The notes below the pieces were generated by a model that saw only the letters and a program-made list of their open reading frames with translations, was not told the DNA's origin and made no database searches. Below, one piece after another: positions 12,781-23,340 of a DNA stretch of 64,000 nucleotides. Positions within the stretch are counted from its first letter, which is position 1. Each line of letters starts with the position of its first letter. The stretch is from Hypericum androsaemum (lineage: Eukaryota; Streptophyta; Magnoliopsida; Malpighiales; Hypericaceae), in contig OZ023190.1 of NCBI GenBank assembly GCA_963995505.1, positions 3,800,516 to 3,864,515 on the forward strand, written 5' to 3'. Position numbers and translations under genes: made by a program.

Positions 12781-12789
12781 TTGCTACAT

Positions 12790-13505
12790 TTGTAGGCTGC
12801 CCGTGGTTGACTTGTTTTTAATCAAGGAAAATTAACTTTTGGTACGAAGTCTTAATATGATATTAGAATACATTGATTAGTGTATTTTTTTAAATAGGAA
12901 TATGTATTGTTATCTTCATCCGTGTTTGATTTAAAGTTACAAGTAAAATTTTATTACTTCTAAAAAAACAAAATAATTATATCAGATATATATCGAATAC
13001 AACACCTAAAATATTAGAAACACAAATCACAACAGACGATAACAAGTACAAACTAAGTATATTTTTCCAAAAGAACATCCCCACTAAAATGTCACAGTAT
13101 CATTTCCAAAAGATCCCCTAATTTTGATTAGAGGTGCTATTTGGCGTGGAAAGTTCGTTTGGTCATTTCCTGGAAATTTTACCGCCTATAATATTACTGA
13201 TTTATTTTAGTATTTATACGATAATTATAATCTCTCTCGAATCTCCCATGTTCTGTTACCTATTGCTTTTGGAAATTTTAGTTTTTTCTCTGCAAAATGA
13301 TTTTATAAAAGATATTTTATAACCATATTGGCTTTTTATTTTTTTTTACAAGTGTTGACATTTAACCACTTTATAATTATTTCGAAAACATTAACAAAAT
13401 CTTTATTTTTTATACAATAATATAATATTTATATTCTCTCCAATTATTATAAGCGTGTTTAATTCAATTTTAACGAGCAGATATTTTGACTCAAGCGCGA
13501 GTTAA
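12790..13505. other. AT-rich spacer, no gene seen
   Basis: Low-GC sequence with many short A and T runs. I see no open frame with protein-like composition and no terminal repeats. Its right end, 'gcgagttaagc', is the conserved start of the F-box promoter segment also seen near 18.6 and 31.03 kb. Confidence 0.6.
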
Positions 13506-13513
13506 GCAATAGT

Positions 13514-14502
13514 TAGACCTGGCCATGAATTGAATCCAATTCGTGATTCGATTCGTAAAAAATTCGATTCGTAAAAAATTCGATTCGTAAAAAATTCGAT
13601 TCGATTCGACAATAATTCGATTCGTCAAAAAATTCGATTCGAATTTGTCATGATAAGAATTGAATACGGTTCAAGTTTTTTGTAATTCCTCAAACCGGCG
13701 AATTCAATTCGAATTCGTTTTGAGAATTCGATTCATATCGAATTCGTTTTGAGAATTCGATTCATATCGAATTCGATTTTGATTCGAATTCAAAAAGGAG
13801 GGGGGAAATTAAAAAAGGGTAGGTAATTTGAATTTCAGGGGCAAATTACCATTTTTTTTCTTACCTTTTTTTTTGTTACCATTTTAATCCCCAGGTTACC
13901 ATTTTTTTTACTGTTGGTACTTTTTGATTTTTTTTAAATAAATTCAGAATTTCTTCCCAACTCTATAAATACCACCTCTTATTCTTCAAATTTTACACAT
14001 TTCAATCTCAATTCTCTACTTCTCTTATTGAAAATTTGAGCTATATAAATTCTCCCCCAAGTTTACTAATTTGAGCTACTTCTCTTATTGTGATATATGG
14101 AGTGATCATTGGCAAACACATTCATATTTTGGTGTTACATGTCATTGGATTGATAATGAATGGAATATACAAAAAAGAATAATTGCATATAGAGTTTTTG
14201 ATGATAGTCATAGTGAGAATAATTGTTATAAAATATTGCATACTATTTTACAAGAATATAATCTAGTTCAAAACGAAACAACATGAAACCAAAACGTTTT
14301 TCACAAGATATTCAACATCGTTGGAATTAATTCGAATTCGAATTCGATTATAATTCAATTATAATTCGATTCTAATTCGAAAATTCATAATTCGTATTCG
14401 ATTCGTCTTGTGAAAAATTGAATACGGTTTAATATTTTGATGAATTCGAATTCGAATAAATTCGATTCGAATTTGTCCAAATTCGAACCGTGGTCAGGTC
14501 TA
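13514..14502 (+). mobile_element. Non-autonomous hAT-type DNA transposon with transposase fragment
   Basis: 989-bp element bounded by imperfect terminal inverted repeats: TAGACCTGGCCATG at the left, and TAGACCTGACCACG as reverse complement of the right end. It is flanked by an 8-bp duplication 'gcaatagt' (13506-13513 and 14503-14510), the hAT hallmark. Subterminal regions (13535-13790 and 14325-14490) are packed with short 'attcgattcg/attcgaattc' repeats in both orientations. The centre keeps a transposase fragment. It inserted about 130 bp upstream of the first ATG of F-box gene 2; the homologous promoters at 18.6 and 31.0 kb lack it. Confidence 0.92.
14071..14286 (+). pseudogene. hAT transposase fragment (71 codons)
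   Basis: The open frame contains SDHWQTHSYFGVTCHWID and KRIIAYRVFDDSH. These match the middle of plant hAT (BED zinc finger / RICESLEEPER-like) transposases. Only this short piece remains: no BED finger and no C-terminal dimerisation domain, so it cannot be functional. The match is from memory of the family, not a search. Confidence 0.75.
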
Positions 14503-14641
14503 GCAATAGTCCATGGGCCGAAAACAAAAAAATAATAAAATAAACTTGCCAAACCCTCAATTCCCAATCCGACCACAATAAACCCTAGACCACACCAAAG
14601 CCCTCATTTTGGAGAACCGGAAGAGCCGGGCATTGAATGAT

Positions 14642-15997
14642 ATGGGAGTCAACAAGAAGAAGAAGAAGAAGAGGAGGTCATCGATGGAGAATAATAATAC
14701 TAAGAGAGACCAAGTATCCCAGACGACGTCAGCAGCTGAGAAGATTGCAGGGAACGAAGATCTGGTAAGCGAGATCCTGCTGCGCCTTCCGGTGAGGTCT
14801 CTTATAAGGTCCAAGTGCGTCTCGAAGCCCTGGCTTCTCCTCATTTCGAGCACTCACTTCTCTATCACCCACACCACCAGGAACGCTCGCTCCCTATCTG
14901 TTTCGGGGTTATTTTTCCCCAACTCCGAGTTTCAGCGTCCGTTGGATCCAAAAATTATCTATATTCCTTTACCGAACAACTACACCATCGAAGATTGTGG
15001 CGTAGTACGTCCTGCACCTGCACCTGCACCTGCACCTGCACCTTTTCTTGAATTCCTCGAAAACCCACAAGTTGTTATGCTCCAGTCGTGCAAAGGGCTT
15101 GTGCTCTGTTCCTCTGGTCTGTATGACCCTTTAGCCCTTATCACCGTTTGCAACCCCACAACCAACAAGTTCTCTTCACTTCCACCTCCTCCTCCTTTGG
15201 CTGGCCTTAGTTCCTTCTCTGCACCACATCTTAACCTCGCTTTCGATCCTTCAAGGTCGCCGCATTATGTTGTTGTTCGTGTTTCCAAAGTGGGCGACCC
15301 CCGTGATGAGCTCAAGGCCACCCGCTCCCTTGATCCTTTTCAGATTTACAGAATTCAGCTGTATTCTTCGCGTAGTCGAACATGGTCGTCCCTGGAAAGT
15401 CCTTTAACAGCATCGGTAACCACTGATTTCGACAAAGGCGTCTTCTGCAACGGCTCCCTTTACTGGTGCAACTCTGAAGCGAATTTGCTCCGCTTCGACG
15501 TGGACAACCGATGCTTCGAGACCATAAACACAGGCTTTGACTTTATAGAAAGCCGGCGTTGCTATTTCGGGGAATGCAAGGGGAAACTCTACCTTGTGGA
15601 GGAGGAGGGAAGTTGTCCCGAGACATACTTCGTTGTATATGAAATGGGCAAGGGCTGCTCCGAGTGGCGGGTCAAGTACTCGGTTAATCTTGGCGATGCA
15701 GGAGAGAGAATTCTGAGACACAACTTATGTGTCATCGACAATTCTATGGATATGTGCTGCTGCAGCTACTCCATTCTTGGTGTCGTTGGTGGACGCGAGG
15801 ACGACGACGAAGACTTAGGGATGCTGATTCAATCCAGTGATCTTCTATTCTACGATTTCAAGAATAAGACTCCAAGAGTGCTATTGGCAGACTTCGAACA
15901 GTCGTTTCCACATTTATTTCCACAGTTATTCGGGCACGGTTTGTTGTTTGTTGTCCTTATCTCTCTTCAGTATGTAGAGAGTCTAAGTCCAGTGTAA
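14642..15997 (+). CDS. F-box/FBA protein, copy 2 (open reading frame intact)
   Basis: About 451 aa from the first in-frame ATG. The frame is open back to 14609, but that position is TTG. The ancestral start, aligned with the ATG at 18788 in copy 3, is changed here to ATA with neighbouring bases lost, so translation must begin about 30 codons later. Order: lysine-rich stretch (KKKKKKRR), F-box (NEDLVSEILLRLPVRSLIRSKCVSKPW), then an FBA interaction region (CNPTTNKFSSLPPPPP, NGSLYWCNSE, CKGKLYLVEE, CSEWRVKYSV). Unique to this copy is a run of Ala-Pro repeats (five 'cctgca' units near 15010-15042). F-box proteins are substrate receptors of SCF ubiquitin ligases; the target here is unknown. The hAT element just upstream may affect its promoter. 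Confidence 0.85.
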   Translation: MGVNKKKKKKRRSSMENNNTKRDQVSQTTSAAEKIAGNEDLVSEILLRLPVRSLIRSKCVSKPWLLLISSTHFSITHTTRNARSLSVSGLFFPNSEFQRPLDPKIIYIPLPNNYTIEDCGVVRPAPAPAPAPAPFLEFLENPQVVMLQSCKGLVLCSSGLYDPLALITVCNPTTNKFSSLPPPPPLAGLSSFSAPHLNLAFDPSRSPHYVVVRVSKVGDPRDELKATRSLDPFQIYRIQLYSSRSRTWSSLESPLTASVTTDFDKGVFCNGSLYWCNSEANLLRFDVDNRCFETINTGFDFIESRRCYFGECKGKLYLVEEEGSCPETYFVVYEMGKGCSEWRVKYSVNLGDAGERILRHNLCVIDNSMDMCCCSYSILGVVGGREDDDEDLGMLIQSSDLLFYDFKNKTPRVLLADFEQSFPHLFPQLFGHGLLFVVLISLQYVESLSPV

Positions 15998-16009
15998 GCA
16001 ATTTGGTTG

Positions 16010-16440
16010 GCCATACCTGCTGCAAAAGGATATTTATGTTTCAAGGATGTAAGGATGCGAAAGAAAGAATATATTGCAGGTAAATTTAAAGCCACAAATA
16101 TGTTCCAATTTGCTTTATAAAAGTCTATTTCGAGTTGTAAGATATGGAATAAACTTATAATTATGAAATCGATTTAATTCAAAGTGTGCCAACTTCGGCC
16201 CAGAATGCTTTGTTCGAGAATGTAAGAGATTGAATTCATTACCACATAGCTAGTTACTTACGAGTGTGTTCATAAATTTGGAAAATTCACCTACCCATAG
16301 CCTCAAAGTTAGGATTTTTAATCACTTAGTTTTGGTGGTCATTTCATTTCGTTATCTGGGCTCACAGGAAATAGGGTAAGAGGGAACGGGTAGTTTGAAC
16401 CTCGTTGTTTAAGCTGGTGGTGGCGTGGCGGGTTTCTTGT
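16010..16440. other. 3' flank of F-box copy 2, no gene seen
   Basis: Sequence containing 'caacttcggcc' and 'gtaagagattgaattcatta' motifs that recur after F-box copy 3 near 20.77-20.83 kb. It is part of the duplicated module. No coding potential recognised. Confidence 0.6.
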
Positions 16441-18480
16441 ACGGATGGTGATAGTTGCTGTTTTTTTTTTCTTTCCAGTTTTGCCTCACAGATCTGTCAT
16501 TGCTGCCTCATTTCGAATTCGATTGTATCGTTTATTTAATTGCTAGAAGAATCACCACTGCTGGTGTTGGGGTACTTGTACAAGATAATGGTGGGATGAT
16601 GAATGAGACTGTTGGTAAATATTTCCGAATAAACCACGCTTACCTCATGCTCTATCTCTGATTAAGTGTTGCAATCATACGCGGGCTGTTTCAGATTAGA
16701 TGATCTTATTATGACATTTTTCTAAGGCTGTAAACTTTGTTTAATTGATAGTGAGTTATCATCTGTCTCTCCTCCTCCGCTTGTTGCTTTGATGGTTTCT
16801 GGGTTGGTGATGGTATCATCCATTTCTTTAAGCTGCTGGACGTGTGGTAATCTATGTTGGCACAATTACATATGTTGCGACGAAGAATGCAACCGGAAAC
16901 CAAATTGAGAATGGTGATTGGCAAGATCCTCCGTTTGTGCTAACAATGTTGCCGACTTCATAACTTGTCCAGAATATTTGCAGAAGGTTGATTGAATCAC
17001 GTGTGCCTGCTTCTGCCAGCCTGCATTTCAATGTGTTTGATCTGATGCCTTTCTTTGCATTGCTTTCGCGTTGGAAATTCATGTGATTATTGGTTGCAGT
17101 TTGAAGTTGTTATTCAATATTTTTGCTTTCAGGCATACTAAGAAGTCCTTTTCCTTTTCTTTAATTTGATTTTTGAAGGGGAGATACTAGTGTGGTTTCT
17201 AAGATCTCTAGGTTCAAATAAAGCTCGCTATGTGTTTCTATCTGCTGGACTATGACCAGTGCTTTAGTTTGATAACAATTGAAACACTTGTGAAGCTAGG
17301 ACACTATTCTGGCCCGGCAAAGTTCAGACATTCATTCATATGTTTTTGCTGAGAAGGAAAATTCTTTACCCGTTTGAAGTTTGAACTAATATCTATATAC
17401 TTGTTATTGTTGTCCATAAGCTAAACAGATCAGCGATTCCATCAAATTGTCTTTCAGCATCATGAAAAACCCTTTGATCTGATTAGTCGACTGTAAAGAA
17501 AAGAGTTCTTACAAATAAATTCCAAGGAAGAAGCATGATTTATGTTGTATTGTGATCTCTGCATTCTCATGTGATCTGTTAAGACAAGCTCGAGCGTAGA
17601 AGTAAGATGGCCTCTCTCTTAACAGGTATTGCATATTATTATGATCCTTATGAAAAGGAAAATAAGTTTCTTGATGATTGTTATCTTGAAATGTTCTTTC
17701 AATACTGGTCTGGTCGTGGTGCGAGAATGATATGCAGGGAATATGTACTTTTCCGGTTAGAAGATCTCAACTGGGCAGAATTATATATGCCATCTGACCG
17801 TCATTGGACAAATATGTCCATGGAGGAGATGCAGCAAATGAAGATCATATTGATGCAAGGCTCAAGCTTGGAAGGTTTACAAGAAACGTAGCGGCACATC
17901 GCGAACCAGTAACACCTCATGAACCTGCCCTTTGCAGTCCCGAAACTTGAGGCTCTTTGTGTAGCAAGGTTCAGGGATCATTAGTCACTCGTGAAAAATT
18001 CAGGATCTTGAAAGCTTTATTGACGTTCTGGCCCCTTCTGGGTTGCCTCGAATTCTGTTCACAAAAGAACTAAACATACTAAAGTGGAGGTTCATGTTGT
18101 GAGGGAGAAGTTCCAAGTTCCAACCAAGGAGATCGTCACCCCTTGATCGACTCGCTGATAAGTGCATCAGCTGTCAACTTCACTCAAACTTCACTGAATT
18201 TACTGATGGAATCTTCCCTACCTTTCTTGCTCGATCTCTGTATGTTGTTCATGATAGCTGCGGTACATCCTTCTGTGTTCCCAGAATGCCAATTTTCCCG
18301 GTGTAATTTCGAGATTGATGAACGTCATGTACTCGGCTTTTTGATTGCATCATTGTAATAAGCTCTATGATTGAATGAAAAAACAGAACATTGCACCATT
18401 CCTGGTTCTGCTGGTAAGCCTCAAATACCATATATGCTTCCAGTTTAATGTCCAATTGATCTCATAAACTTCAGAAATAA
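16440..18480 (+). repeat. F-box downstream block, copy T2
   Basis: Second copy of the roughly 2 kb block. It has all the landmarks: the 'gatgatgaatgagactgttgg' region (about 16597), 'cgaagaatgcaaccgg' (16879), the CTGCAGAAGG-like site (about 16979), 'ggcatactaag' (17131), 'gttgtgagggagaag' (18097) and 'gattgaatgaaaaaacag' (18370). It runs straight into the promoter of F-box copy 3. Confidence 0.85.
17607..17891 (+). pseudogene. Open 94-codon relic inside block T2, function unknown
   Basis: ATG-started frame beginning MASLLTGIAYYYDPYEKENK and ending SSLEGLQET. The same segment in T1 (6052-6240), T3 (about 22350-22600) and T4 (about 34585-34740) is broken by indels and stops. This copy keeps the longest open version. 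The block may derive from a gene whose other exons have decayed, or may be a transcribed 3' region. I do not recognise a domain. The start is the first ATG of the frame, and there is no independent support that it is translated. Confidence 0.3.
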
Positions 18481-18743
18481 TGCTTTTAGAGTTAACCTTC
18501 TGTTCTTTTTTAATTATCAGGTATAAATAAATAAACAGGACAAGGCAAATGAGTTCTTTTTATCAGTTTTTGAATTCGACTTTTAAAGAGCAGATGTTTT
18601 GATTCAAGCACGAGTTAAGCCTTACTGGTGGTGGGCCTCAATGGTCCATGGGCCGAAAACAAAAATTACAATATCATGCTGGTGGGCCTCAATATTAATC
18701 TCCTCCTCTTCAGAAACCCCAACTTCCCAATTCTATAATCATC

Positions 18744-18752
18744 AAACCCTAA
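18744..18752 (+). promoter_or_regulatory. telo-box-like motif upstream of F-box copy 3
   Basis: AAACCCTAA, a plant telo-box, lies 36 bp before the ATG of the intact F-box gene. The matching position in copy 4 (about 31170) reads 'aagccctag' and has lost the motif. Function is inferred from motif identity only. Confidence 0.35.
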
Positions 18753-18787
18753 CTTAACAAAATCTGAAAATCCCCAATCCGACCACA

Positions 18788-20152
18788 ATGAAGAACCCTA
18801 GACCATTTCATCCTCCAAATCCACCACACAACAGGCCCTCATTGGAGAACCGGAAGAGCCGGGCGTTGAATGATGCGGGAAACATCAACAAGAAGAAGAA
18901 GAAGAAGAAGAAGAAGAAGAGGAAGTCATCGAAGGAGAATACTAACCGAGACCAAGTATCCCAAGTCCTCCTGACTTCAGCTGAGAAGATTGCAGGGAAT
19001 GAAGATCTGCTGAGCGAGATCCTGCTCCGCCTTCCGGTGAGGTCTCTTGTGAGGTTCAAGTGCGTCTCAAAGCCATGGCTTCTCCTCATTTCGAGCTCTC
19101 ACTTCTCACACGCCCACAGCAGCAGGAACTTCCATTCTCTTCCTGTTCCAGGTTTCATTTTCCCCGTCTCGAAGATAACCGGCTTTGATTTTGTTGGAGT
19201 TGATGGTGCACGTCCGAAATTTCCACCTTCTCTTGCATTCATGAAGAAGTTAGATGTTACGGTACTCCATTCTTGCAACGGGCTTATACTCTGTTCCACC
19301 GATAGTGAATTACAAGATCTGGATGATTACTACATTTGCAATCCAACCACAAAGAAGTTCTCATCGATTCCACCTCCTCCTTTGGAGGAGGATCATGATT
19401 ACCTGTGCGAGTTTGGTATTAACCTCGTTTTTGATCCATCTAGGTCGCCGCATTTCAAAGTTGTATATTTTACTGGTATGACCGAACCAGATCGGTCCAC
19501 TTATAGGACTCATCTGTATTCCTCGATTACTCAATCATGGTCCTCCCTTGAAAGTCCTGATAGAGCATTCTTTCATTCTTCTCATGACGATCCTCATTGT
19601 CCTCTCGATGATGGTGTCTTGTGCAATGGCTCCCTATACTGGCTCTGCACTGATCAATGGAAGCTGCTCCGCTTTCAAGTGGACGAACAACGCTTCAGCA
19701 CCATTACCATGAACGTGGACACTAATCTCATAGGCGAACGTGATAAACTACAAGAATCCGCCCATCTCTGGCAGTGCAAGGGGAAACTCTACCTTGTGAA
19801 GGAACTGAATAAAATTAATGTCCTGGAACATTTGGTTATTTATGAAATGGGAAATGTCTGCTCCGAGTGGCTCGTCAAGTACATGGTTAAATTTCCCGAT
19901 GAGGTATCGGGATTGGATGATAGCGATGAGGATGGAGAGTTCTGTACCTATACCATTCTTGCTGCCGTTGGAGGACAGAAGAATGACGATGACGACGACA
20001 TGCTGCTGCTCATAAGGTTGGAATACAGTTTTCGTGATGATTCGAATGTTATATTGTACAGTATCAAGGAAAAGACTACAACAAAAATGATCTTCGATGA
20101 TTACGAATTAGAGGCTCAACCATATGTAGAGAGTCTGAGTCCAGTAATTTAA
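18788..20152 (+). CDS. F-box/FBA protein, copy 3 (intact)
   Basis: 454 aa, single exon, no lesions: the reference copy of this cluster. The start ATG at 18788 is shared with copy 4 (31225). Residues 35-46 are a pure Lys/Arg run (possible nuclear signal, encoded by an AAG microsatellite). The F-box is at about residues 70-110 (NEDLLSEILLRLPVRSLVRF). An FBA domain follows: CNGLILCST, YYICNPTTKKFSSIPPPP, NLVFDPSRSPHFKVVYF, NGSLYWLCTDQWKLLRF, CKGKLYLVKE, CSEWLVKYMVKFPD. It ends PYVESLSPVI. Expected role: substrate receptor in an SCF E3 ubiquitin ligase, binding SKP1 through the F-box and a substrate through FBA. The substrate cannot be told. Confidence 0.93.
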   Translation: MKNPRPFHPPNPPHNRPSLENRKSRALNDAGNINKKKKKKKKKKRKSSKENTNRDQVSQVLLTSAEKIAGNEDLLSEILLRLPVRSLVRFKCVSKPWLLLISSSHFSHAHSSRNFHSLPVPGFIFPVSKITGFDFVGVDGARPKFPPSLAFMKKLDVTVLHSCNGLILCSTDSELQDLDDYYICNPTTKKFSSIPPPPLEEDHDYLCEFGINLVFDPSRSPHFKVVYFTGMTEPDRSTYRTHLYSSITQSWSSLESPDRAFFHSSHDDPHCPLDDGVLCNGSLYWLCTDQWKLLRFQVDEQRFSTITMNVDTNLIGERDKLQESAHLWQCKGKLYLVKELNKINVLEHLVIYEMGNVCSEWLVKYMVKFPDEVSGLDDSDEDGEFCTYTILAAVGGQKNDDDDDMLLLIRLEYSFRDDSNVILYSIKEKTTTKMIFDDYELEAQPYVESLSPVI

Positions 20153-20159
20153 GCAAATT

Positions 20160-20920
20160 GTATGCTTTATTAACTTATTTCTCAATTTCAATTTGGTCCA
20201 TCCATGCAAGTTGCACATGTAGTCTTTAAGCGAACTGTATTGGCTGGCTGCGGTTTCAGTTTAGTAGGCTTGTCAAGAATACAAGACATCTCATCATTTT
20301 CTAGAACATAATTAATGGAATGGAAAATCAAGATTCTCGTTCTTTGTTGCACCAGTTAATGCTCGTAAGCACATATCGCTTAAAGAAAACATACCCGTGT
20401 TAATACATAAAGACAGGTATATCATTGAGACAGTATTAAGCATGATCTTCCACTCTTGCCACTGTAAACAAGAAGACAAAGTCTCTTCGCCGAGGTAAAT
20501 AAAAGCCCAACCAATGGTTGTTGATCTAAATGGTAGGGTTCATCGACCCTACTCCATATAACGACTTCTTTCTGTTTCTTTCAGAAAATAATATTTATTT
20601 CTTTTTCTTGTTTGCGTTTTGGACTGATGTTGGTCGTTCTGACTTCTGAAGGAAATAACCGGTGATATGGGTAGGGAGAAAAAGTTCTTCAATCAATGTG
20701 GTGTAAGGCATGGAGATTTTAATATGGTGTTAGAGCGGACTTATTAAACTTTGGTAAATTTAAAGTATGTGCAAAACTTCGGCCTGATAGAATTTGTTCG
20801 GAAATGTAAGAGATTGAGCTTATTAATGCATTGCTAGTTGCGAGTATGTTTATTAGTTTGGAAAATCCACCTATCCATAGCCTCAAGGGTTTAACTTACC
20901 AAAAAAAAAGGTTTGAGGGT
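20160..20920. other. 3' flank of F-box copy 3, no gene seen
   Basis: Non-coding. It begins with the 'agcaaattgtatgcttta' 3' UTR shared with copy 4 (about 32540). No protein-like frame and no terminal repeats seen. Confidence 0.6.
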
Positions 20921-23340
20921 TTTAAATCACTTAGTTTTGGCGGTTGTTTTACTTCGTTATCATGGTTTTCATGAAATAAGCTAGGAGGAGAAGAGTAGTT
21001 TGAACCTTGTTGGTGTTGGCGTGGTTTGATTTTTGTACATATGTTCATAGTTGCTGTTTTTGTTCTTTTTCCAGTTTTGCCTCGTAGATCTGACACTGCT
21101 GTCTCATTTCGATCCCCGTCATTTATTCAATTGCTAGAACTAGCACCATTGCTGGTGGTTGGGGTACTTGTACAAGGTAACGGTAGGAATGATGAATGAA
21201 GACTGTTGGCAGGTATTTCCGAATAAACCACACTTACCTAGTGCTCTATCTCTGACTAAGAGTCGTAATCTCACACGTGCTGTTAACGATTAGATGATCT
21301 TAAAATGACATCTCTCTTAGGCTGTACTTTGTTTAGCACTCGACAGTGAGTTATCATCTGTCTCTCCTCCTCGTGTTGCTTTGATGGTTTCTGGGTTGGC
21401 GAAGGCATCATCCATTTCTTTAAGCTGGTAGACTTGTGGTAATCTACGTTGGCGTGATTACATATGTTGCGACGAAGAATGCAACCGGAAACCAAAATGA
21501 GAATGGTGATTGGGAAGATCCTACATTTGTAACAATGTTGCTCACTCTTTAACTTGTCAGAAATATTGGTAAGTGTGCTTCTGGTTTTTGATTGAGGGAT
21601 GCTCTTGGATTGGTTTGATACTGCTGCAGAAGGTTGCTTACCTCATGTTGACCTTATTGGGAAGCTTCTGGATTATAATAGTATTCTCTCTCCCCTTATA
21701 TGTGCCTGTTTATGCAAGCCTGCACTTTAATGTGTGTGATCTGGTGCCTTTCTTTGCATTGCTTTCACGTTGGAAATTAATGTGATTATGGGTTGGAAAT
21801 TAATGTAATTATGGGTTGCAGTTTGAAGTTGCTACTCAATGTTTTTGCGTTCAGTTATACTAAGAATGCCTTTTCCTTTTCTTTAATGTGATTTTCGGAG
21901 GGAAGATACTAGTGTGGTTTCTGTGATATCGAGGTTCAAATAAAACTCGCTCTGTGTTTCTATCTGTTGGACTATGACAATTGAAGTACTAGTGAAGCTA
22001 GGACACTACTCTGGCCCAGCAAAGTTCAGACATTATTCACTCGTTTCTGAGAAGTAAAATTCTTTACTCCTTTGAAGTTTGAAGCTTGAACTAATATTCT
22101 TCTTCTTGTTATTCCTGTTCATAAGCTAAACACATCAGAGATTCTATCAAATTGTCTACTAACATCATGAAAAACCCTTTTATCTGACTAGTCGGCTTTG
22201 AAGGTAAGAGTTCTTCTGAATTCTACTAAGGAAGAAGCATGATTTATGTTGTATTGTAATCTCTGCATTCTCATGTGATCTGCTTAGACGAAAGCTCGAG
22301 TGCAGCGGTAAAATTTCCTCTCTTGGATTTGTCCGCCACTAACAGGTAGTACATATTATGATTCTCATGCAAAGGAGATTAAGTTTCTAGATGAATGTCA
22401 TCTCGAAGTGTTCTTTCAGTCTGGTCTTGGTGCGAGAATGATCTGCAGGGAATATGTACTTTTCCAGTTAGAAGATATCAACTGGGCAGAATTATGTGCC
22501 ATCTGACCATCGTTGGACAAATATGTTCATGGAGGAGATGCAAATAAAGATCATATTTATGCAAGTCTCAAGCTTGAAAGGTTTACAAGAAACGTAGCAG
22601 CACCTTGTGAACCAGGAACACCTCATGAATCTGCCATTTGCAGTCCCAAAACTCGCTCTGTCTAGTAAGGTTCAGAGATTATTAGTCACTCTTGAAATCT
22701 GCAGAATCTTGAAAGCTATATTGACATTCGGGCCCCTTCTGGATTGCCTCGAATTCTGTTCACAGGAGAACTAAACATACTGGAGTGGAGGTTCATGTTA
22801 TGAGGGAGAAGTTCCAAGTTCCAACCAAGGAGATCGTCACCCCTTGATCGACTTGCTGATAAGTGCATCAGCTGTCAACTTCACTCAACCTTGTCAAATT
22901 CTGAGCCGACGCTGGAACAAAGCGATTTGCACTGTCCTACCCACTTGAGAATTGAATTTACTGATGTAATCTTCCCTACCTTTCTTGCTTGATCCGTCTG
23001 TTGTTCATGATACTAGACATAGCTGCAGTACATCTTCTGTGTTCCTAGGATTTATTAACGTCATGTAGTCGGCTTTCTTGTTGCATATTGTAATAGGCTT
23101 TTTATGATTGAATGAAAAAACAGAGCATTGCACCATTTCTGGTTCTGCTAGTAAGCCTGAAATACCATCTTTGCTTCCAGTTTAATCTCCAATTGATCTC
23201 ATGAACTTCAGAAAAAATGCTTTTAGAGTTGACCTTTTGTTCTTTTTATCAGATAAACAGGTCAAGGCAAATGAGTTCGAGCATGATTTAACTGTTGGAT
23301 TCCACGCGAAGAGAATGCAATATGATGCTGCAAAAACTTA
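20920..23340 (+). repeat. F-box downstream block, copy T3
   Basis: Third copy of the block with the same order of landmarks: 'gatgaatgaagactgttgg' at about 21191, 'cgaagaatgcaaccgg' 21473, CTGCAGAAGG 21622, 'tatgattctcatg' 22357, 'tgagggagaagttcc' 22801, 'gattgaatgaaaaaacag' 23106. It is followed by the orphaned copy of the PHD-gene 5' region. Confidence 0.85.

Noticed and set aside
14609..14641. Start of F-box copy 2 at 14609
   Set aside because: The codon at 14609 is TTG. The first in-frame ATG is at 14642.
15404..15721. Minus-strand 105-codon frame opposite F-box copy 2
   Set aside because: Shadow of the FBA coding sequence. Similar shadows occur opposite every F-box copy.
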